NCBI GenBank assembly: GCA_029216955.1
Contig: JANAVB010044017.1
Span: forward strand, 4,982,234 to 5,046,233
Reading direction: 5' to 3'
DNA: 64,000 nt
Source of the DNA: Iris pallida
Taxonomy: Eukaryota; Streptophyta; Magnoliopsida; Asparagales; Iridaceae
Shown here: positions 57,495 to 64,000 of the stretch, in pieces
Layout: each line of letters begins with the position of its first letter
Position numbering within the stretch: position 1 is the stretch's first letter
Notes under the pieces: model-generated
The model's input: only the letters and a program-made list of their open reading frames with translations
Database searches by the model: none
Told to the model about the DNA's origin: nothing
Program-made: the position numbers and the translations under genes

Positions 57495-58586
57495 TATTTT
57501 TGTGGTGGCCCATGCAGGTCAAGATAAATTGTTTGGTTACTTTACCATACCAAGCAAGCCTGCGTATAGGATTAGAAGTCTAGGATCTCATCCACATACT
57601 TGACCTCTTTCCTTGATTTTATCTACCGTTTGACTCATCAATTGCATCTTGCTTGCTTCCTTCCATCCCTATTCTTATCTTCCCTTCGTGCTTGCTAGAG
57701 GTTGACCCTACTAGTTAGATGTCCCAAACACCCTTAGTTTAATTCTTTTAAGTTGGGTAGAATACCCCACGACCTGACACCCCCTTGACCATTAAGGGAA
57801 TACCAATAGTATTATCTAAGACCATAGAGACTAGAGGAATTTAATCCATTTGGTCAACCAAGCCTTGGTCAATAAAACCGTAGAATGATTGTATAGGAAT
57901 AAACAAGACTTAGGTTCCTATGACTCATAGACTATTCATATTGATTCTTTAATTCAATCTTAAATCTCTCGTGCTTATGTTTTTACCATCTTAACTAATG
58001 ATGCTAATGTAGCTTAGTTTTTGCAAGCTTATTCTTTTATCAAGCTTGTTTCAAGACATATGTTATGTGGGCATGTCCACTAACATATGGTCTAATCAGA
58101 ACCGGTGCATGATGGTCTGATCAACCGAGTGCACTTTGGTTCGCTTTTGTCTATTATTCTATGTGGATGAGAGCATAGCTAAACTTGTCTTCTAGAGTCC
58201 AATCCACGACTGCCTTGACAATTCTTTTTGAAATTTTTCGATCGCCTTTGAATCACGTATTCGTATTCGATAAACGCCTCCTTCGAACTCTATATTGCTT
58301 TCGCCTTCACCAATTTTCGAAGGACGAAGGCGTTATACTTAAAATTCCTCTAGCTGTTCTATCAATTATGACCATTCTCACTCGATGTTGCTATAACTTC
58401 ATCCTAAACTCCTCGTCCTTCTCCTCGACCCTACTATGACCCTCATTCAATGATCTAGATCGCAACTTCTTATGACATGATTTTGTTGAGCCTTATTGAT
58501 TGTTCCCCATTGATACCCCCTTGTGTCTTCTCACCCCCCTACTAATTCTTAATTTCGAGGACAAAATTCTTTTAAGTTGGGTAGGA
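57495..58586 (+). other. Element E interior, non-coding, with primer site at 57503-57518
   Basis: TGGTGGCCCATGCAGG, eight bases after the LTR, is a perfect complement of the tRNA-Ile(AAU) 3' end. Near 57738-57770 there is an extra copy of the pre-LTR box (TTTAATTCTTTTAAGTTGGG). The functional-looking copy is at 58562-58586, just before the 3' LTR. No gag, protease or RT motif appears in any frame. The 84-aa frame at 58185-58439 has no recognisable domain. Confidence 0.7.
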
Positions 58587-60737
58587 TGTAAAACCCCTAA
58601 ATTTCTACTATATTTTTTTATTATTAAATTTGGTACTGATTATTTTTATTTATTTATTTTGTATTGTACTTCGCGTAGCCGTATTGTACGTCGCGCACGA
58701 CCTTTTATTTCTTTTTCGAATTTGCACGACGAGTGCGAATATGTGCAAGCGTACATATTTTAGAAAAATAATTTTTCTATTTTATTACACTTTCAAAATA
58801 TTATATAGAATTATTATTCTTGCTATAAAAAGTATATTGTTTTTAGCAGTATTAATAATAAATAATATTCTTCGTGCAAAAATATTTATTTGATAAATAT
58901 TTTATTAAGCTTATTTTTAAATAATAAGATATTTTCGAAATTATTATAATAGCATTTTTGGAAAACATATTTTGAAAATATTTTGGCAATTTAAATCTTG
59001 ATTTGAATCTATGTATTTATTTAAATAGTTAAATAATTGAAATTTGATTTATTCCATTGATTTTAAACCAAGAATTTTTTTAGATTTAATTGGATTTGGA
59101 TTTGGATTTGATTTGATTGATCTAATTTGGATTTTAAATCTATTCCTAGTTCCTATCCAATTAGGAATTCCCACACCCTATAAATAGGCAGGTACTCATC
59201 CATGTATTTTTATTCTCCAAATTCTCCACAAAATCAACCGTGAGTGCATCGTGTCCTTGTCCATCTTTTTCTTCCACTATTTTTTTACAAATACATATTC
59301 CTCGTCGTGTCGACAGCCCCGACACGGTACGTCACAAATCCTAAACCTAGTTACTACTCCACCTTCACCTCGATCTTTGTCACCATGGCATCCGACCACC
59401 ACCATGGTTATCGCCTCCTCCACCGAACTCCCTCCCAAAACCAAACTGTCGTGATTGCCGACCTCCAACTCCACCATCAGCCACAACCACCACCAACACA
59501 ACCAATCCTTAATTTTGTGTCCAAGTGTCCGTGTCTACCACCATCCTCGGGTTCGACCCCAAGTTTACAGTTACAACCCACACACACGGACACCAGCCCT
59601 TGTGTCGGATACAATCAATACAAACTGGAAATAAGGAATCCTAACCGAAAACTTCGACGAGCCCGACCGAGCCATCCGCCTCCCTAGATGCCATCTTCCG
59701 TGGCTAGCAACACTAAAACAGAGCCCCTATCCGGCTACGCCTCTGCCCACCATCTTCAGAGAGTTGTCCTCGCACTGCTGTCGAACCTCGCCGGACAACG
59801 AGTGGCGCCCGGTGGCCTCTCCCGGCCCTAGCGCTGTAGCCGAGCGCAAACAGAACACAAGCCCCTCACCCTAGCCTCCTTCGCAGCGCCTCGGCAGTTG
59901 CCTCGTGCGCCGAGTGGTCGAACATGGCCCCAGCGCCGGCGAACCGTGCGTCCACCGCCGTACTATACCTCCGATCGCCGCCGGAAAGCCCATGCTCCCC
60001 TCCTTCTTCCTCGTGACACCCATTACTTCCCCTCCGGCGCGCCTGAGCCACCGCGAACCATCGCCGACCACCGCTGGTGGCCAGCGCCTCAGCCCGGCCA
60101 CCGTAGGCCGCTCCGACCGGCCACCCCCTTCGCCCTAGCCACCGATCCCTCTCGTTCTCGCCGACTGACCGCCGCGCCCCACGAAGAAACCCTCCGCCCG
60201 ACCAAAACCCTCACCGCCGTTCTTCGCCTCCACAGCCGCCCGGCCGAACCTGCCTCGCCGCCGCCCGCACCGAGCCCGCCGCCCGCCACGAATCACTGCC
60301 CTAGCAGCCTGGGCGTCCCACCACGCCGAGCGCGCGCCGCCCACCACCATCTCGCCGGAACCCCCAAACCCCTCTCTGATCTTCCTCTCATCCTCCTCGC
60401 TCTCTCTCTCTCAGTTTTTTCCTCTCCACTGCTTTCTGTGGTCTCCCCGTGTTGGAGCACAGGGAAGGCTGTGTTGGGACTTTTGTTTTGTTCTTTTAGT
60501 TTTAGATTTTTTTTGTTCGTTGTTTTTATTATTTTTGTTTATTCTATTATAATAGTAATTAGTAAATTTTATTGGTATTATTATTACTTGTAAATAGTAG
60601 ATAATTGATTAAAATTATTGAGTTCCTGTAAATTACTAAGTATAGTATAGTCTACATATTTCACTAGATATATTTACTATATAGGGTCATTAAAGTATTT
60701 TAATAAATGCTAAGTGATTGTCAAAAATATGCAGAGA

Positions 60738-60780
<43 letters not shown>

Positions 60781-62727
60781 GTTATTATTATCATTATTAT
60801 TATTATTATTTTTACAGTACTAAAAAGTATTACGATTATTTTGGTTATTATTATTAATAAGTGGTTTTGATATTTTATCATGGTTATCAAATGCTTTCAA
60901 AGTTATCTTGTAAAAATATATAAATATTATATTGGACTTAGTATGTTTTCAAATATTGTTTTAAAACCATAAACAAATTTCTAGATTATGGATATTTATC
61001 TAAAAATATTTTAAATAACAAAAATATAGATTTCTACCTAAAAATAGTATTTTGACCAGCTTGGAGTTTTAGCCTAAAAAATATTGCTATTATTTTCAAG
61101 CAGGTACTTTATCAAAAATTTATTTTACTACTAAAAACTAGTTTTCAAATGTTATAGATATTTTCTAACAATAGAATACATATTATATCCCTTCGATTAT
61201 CTTGCGGTCCATGACTAATCCCATTTCTCCTATCCTCTCGCTAATTCTGTCCTACCATATGTCCACCCTAACCAATTTGACCCTTCTGGACCCAATGGAA
61301 CCATCCGTGCCACCATCCGAGGTCACCTTACACAGCTATTGCACCAAAGTCACAGTTCGTGCCATATTGATCATTGCAGCACACCAGGCGTACTACCAGG
61401 CAAGACACCTTGCTATTTGCTGTTTAATTATTTTAGCTCATATTTCATGCATGTTCATTATTTTTTTTATGTAAAATAAACTATGATACATGGCATAACC
61501 TGTTAGAATTTACTGTTTAGTTTCTTGCTATGTATTATTTTTTTACACATTAAACCTAGATTTAAGGGACCACCTTTGTGTGTTGCATTCATGGCCTTGA
61601 CACGTTGTACCACGAAGTTGTGTGTCGCATGTAGAATACGGAAGTACGTGATTGGATGGCCACCAGTACGTACAAGCCGTGCGATAGGAATAACCGCAAA
61701 TAGAGGTTGCATGCTAGTTTGACTTAGCGGTTATAGAGTTAGCATTGGGCGAGAAGAACATGATTGGAAGTTGACTACCACCCTATCTATCGTAGACTCG
61801 CTCGCTACTGAGGAACGATAGGTAGACTATATGCTATAGACTCGCTCGATACTGAGGAATAGTATATGGTGTTGTGACTCGCTACTGAGTATTGTGTTGG
61901 TATTTTCTCGACTTGATCGGGTAGTCATGCGACCATGAACTGTTCTTAAAACTGCTTTCACCTAGATTTGGTTAGGCACCCTTATCCGTTAGGTATGAGT
62001 ACCTTTGGTTTGGGTACTTGTATCTGACCGTGGCTTGGAACAATAACTTGTCGTGGATTAGTTCGTCACATCTTGTCCTTGTTTGGTTGTAGGTGTGGCT
62101 TACTACTTCGATGAGAATGTATTGAACCTTGTTGGGGTCCGGATACCATATTGGATTATTAGCATGGAAAGATACGTCACCGTAAATTAGTTTACCATCT
62201 CCTGTCCTTGTTTGGTTGGGGGGATAGTACGCTCGTTCAGTAGGTGCGTATTGGACCATGTTATAAATTCAATTGACTTATTTATTTGAGCAATATTTAT
62301 CCAGTTTATATGGCATGATATTATGTCTCTTGTTACGTCCCTCTGAGGACCTGGTTATCTCCCCAGGTGTGTGCTATTGTCTTTCGCAGGTGTTCTAGCT
62401 CTAGCCGTGTTCATTGCTACTTCTTCGAGGATGATTGCATTTGGACCGTCTTCGTTTCGCTCGCCAAATCTTTCTTTTGTTGTATATTTCCTTATTTTGT
62501 TGGTAGTGGATTTGTCTCCGCCCAACATATTGTACCAAGACAAATTCATTCTCATTATGTGATCTTTTTTTCATTTATTCTGTGTGGATGAGATTAGTTA
62601 TGGTTCTACTGCATTTTACAGCTTATGTATTTATACGAGGCTTCCATATATTGGAGTATACTTTGTATGAATACAGCTGGCATGTCTACGTTCCTAGTCC
62701 TACGTATTTTAGGACTGGGGCGTTACA
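58587..62727 (+). repeat. Element E 3' LTR, 4.14 kb
   Basis: Collinear with 53382-57494, with scattered substitutions and a longer (TTA)n run (60739-60812). It keeps the TATA box (59179-59186) and the MASDHHHGYRLLH small ORF. Confidence 0.92.
59385..59687 (+). CDS. Small ORF inside E LTR (about 100 aa), present in both LTRs
   Basis: The ATG sits in a good context (CACCATGGC), about 200 nt downstream of the LTR TATA box. The product begins MASDHHHGYRLLHRTPSQNQ and is rich in P, H and Q. The matching frame in the other LTR (54179-54481) has the same length with only a few residue changes. The DNA of the two LTRs is near-identical anyway, so conservation is weak evidence of selection. No domain is recognised. 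It may just be leader sequence. Confidence 0.25.
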   Translation: MASDHHHGYRLLHRTPSQNQTVVIADLQLHHQPQPPPTQPILNFVSKCPCLPPSSGSTPSLQLQPTHTDTSPCVGYNQYKLEIRNPNRKLRRARPSHPPP

Positions 62728-62828
62728 ACTGGGGCTGCGTTACCAGGGGCTGGCTGCTGGATATGAGAGGTGGCAGACCTCTCATCGGCGTCCCCCTGGC
62801 CCTGGCGATGTGATCTCGTCTCAACCAT
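62728..62828 (-). pseudogene. gag: Element C gag, N-terminal piece
   Basis: It starts MVETRSHRQGQGDADERS and reaches PGNAAPV exactly at the ACTGG duplication. The frame then continues as MPAGVG at 53376 on the other side of element E. The ATG is 237 nt inside the 5' LTR boundary, so unlike A and D this gag has its own plain start. Confidence 0.75.
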
Positions 62829-63064
62829 CCTAGAGACAGATCAAGAAATAATTGCTAAGGATGAGTCGAAATAGCAAGGGAGGACAGTTATATTCAAGGG
62901 AAATCAATATCAGCAAGAACTGAGATGGTATGAATTAGATAAGAGTTTTTCCTAATGTGATTGAGTACCTCCAAAAATATTCTAATCCTACTGCAGGCTG
63001 TAGTGATACTCTAGTTCGAATACCACTACATAAACTCAACCTGCATGGGCCACCACTAAAAATG
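62829..63064 (-). other. Leader of element C with primer site at 63040-63055
   Basis: TGGTGGCCCATGCAGG on the minus strand, nine bases inside the 5' LTR, is a perfect complement of the tRNA-Ile(AAU) 3' end. The rest is an untranslated leader with no ORF. Confidence 0.7.
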
Positions 63065-64000
63065 TGTCACGATCCGCACCCACTGTGAGGGTACGAGAAC
63101 GTAACAACGCCCAGCCTACGCCGTAGTGTTGGCGGTAGAACGCTGTCCTAGGTCAATCATCTAACAATATGAAGGTACCTGTACAGTATATACACTCCGA
63201 ATGGAGGTGACATAGCAATATTCAGTCTCAATCACATCTAAGGCAGAATGATAAAATAGGAAGATAGATAGAGAAATAAATACTGGAATGAGGAAATCCA
63301 CATAAATACAACCAGAAAGTCTAAGTGTCTATTGACATAACAACAGAACATCCAGCTCAATACAAGTCTCTAATACTGAATATGAAAGAATATATACAAT
63401 CCAGACCTCAAATGACATAAATAGTAAACCTAGACTAGGGAGCCTCAGTCTCTAAGCTAGTGGATCAGGCTGGAAATCTGGGTCACACGAGTCATCTACA
63501 GCTGTCCCATAGAAGGTGTCTACGCAGGCCTCATCCTCTGTAATATTTTCAACATGTCCAGTCAGGACAGGAGCGAGCACAAACATCTCACGCAGTTCAT
63601 ATCATGTTAGAAAATATAAAGCATGCAATAGAGTAAGGTACATGAAACGCTGAAAGAAGAATGTATATAAAAAATAGTAGAGATTTGATAACAGGAAATA
63701 TCTATATATGATAAGTAAGAACTGTAAGCCTACTATGATTTAGAGTACAATATGGTTATGTAAACGGTCTAGGACAATGCAATGGTAACTCCATTCTACG
63801 TGGGTGTACAATAGACATATACAATAGTTATACAATATTGTACAATAGGATCTGAGTACATAACCAATTCTACTCTCCCTCCCCAATCAATACACAAGGA
63901 TCCACTCCAGTTACGTTATCTTGCACAATAGTGTACAATGTTATACAATGGATGTACAATATTATACAATAGATGTACAATGTTATACAATAGTTGTACA
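63065..64000 (-). repeat. Element C 5' LTR, cut by the window end
   Basis: It matches 47328-48260 closely (TGTCACGATCCGCACCCACT at the edge) and includes the TACAATGTTATACAAT repeat. About 3.3 kb of it should lie beyond the window. Confidence 0.88.

Larger units (their letters stand above)
53382..62727 (+). mobile_element. Element E: non-autonomous LTR element, 9.35 kb, inserted in C gag
   Basis: The duplication ACTGG is at 53377-53381 and 62728-62732. Two 4.1-kb LTRs flank 1,092 bp of interior with no gag or pol. It has a primer site and a pre-LTR box like A, C and D, so it is a retrotransposon in plus orientation. The structure fits a large retrotransposon derivative that must borrow proteins. 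Confidence 0.9.

Noticed and set aside
59898..60593. 231-aa frame in the E 3' LTR as a real gene
   Set aside because: The same region of the other LTR has the frame broken. Composition is GC-rich and arginine/proline-heavy, and no domain is seen.

Overview
This is a repeat-dense stretch of a flowering-plant nuclear genome. The evidence is intron-like junctions in a HSP90-family fragment, plant DNA transposons (CACTA with subterminal CGACGG repeats, Tourist-like and MULE-type MITEs), Ty3/Gypsy chromovirus (Tekay/Del-like) LTR elements with a C-terminal chromodomain, and a Tat/Ogre-type LTR element. No rRNA, tRNA, CRISPR or bacterial genes were seen. The species cannot be named from the sequence, and well over 90% of the window is transposon.

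Left edge, 1-3201: a broken HSP90-family fragment on the minus strand (1197-1787), two abutting MITEs that share one TTA (1922-2369 and 2373-2866), and the subterminal part of an older CACTA element.

Centre, 3202-45405: one CACTA element with matching ends and a perfect CAT target duplication, itself inserted close to the end of the older CACTA (whose terminus is at 45455-45459). Without insertions it is about 6.2 kb. It lacks an intact transposase. It carries two paralogous small genes (27667-27945 and 29273-40820), a B3-domain (REM-like) fragment arranged as a 195-bp-arm hairpin (28557-28965), and a second long inverted repeat (5365-5825). Three retroelements landed in it, each with a perfect 5-bp duplication: non-autonomous element B (5845-27381, CTCAT), gypsy element D (29822-40745, ACAGA) and a solo LTR of family E (41293-44836, TATGC). 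Gypsy element A (13069-24136, CGTGC) sits inside the 3' LTR of B, and a 243-bp MULE MITE with a 9-bp duplication sits inside the 5' LTR of D.

Right side, 45460-64000: a degenerate transposon-associated gene (to 46342), the LTR, primer site and first ORF of a Tat/Ogre-type element, then minus-strand element C (47328 to beyond the window end). C has a gag but no pol, and its gag is split by element E (53382-62727, ACTGG). E has two 4.1-kb LTRs around 1.1 kb of non-coding interior.

A and D carry recognisable gag and pol, but both are broken by stops, and they have active-site changes (protease DSG to DLG in A; reverse transcriptase DD to DN in D). A, C, D and E share a primer site matching the 3' end of tRNA-Ile(AAU), 8-9 nt inside the LTR. 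A, B, C, D and E share a box ending in a TAAGGTGGGTAGA-like run before the 3' LTR. B, C and E are therefore plausibly mobilised in trans by A/D-like relatives. The items most worth following are the B3 hairpin and the duplicated gene pair inside the CACTA.
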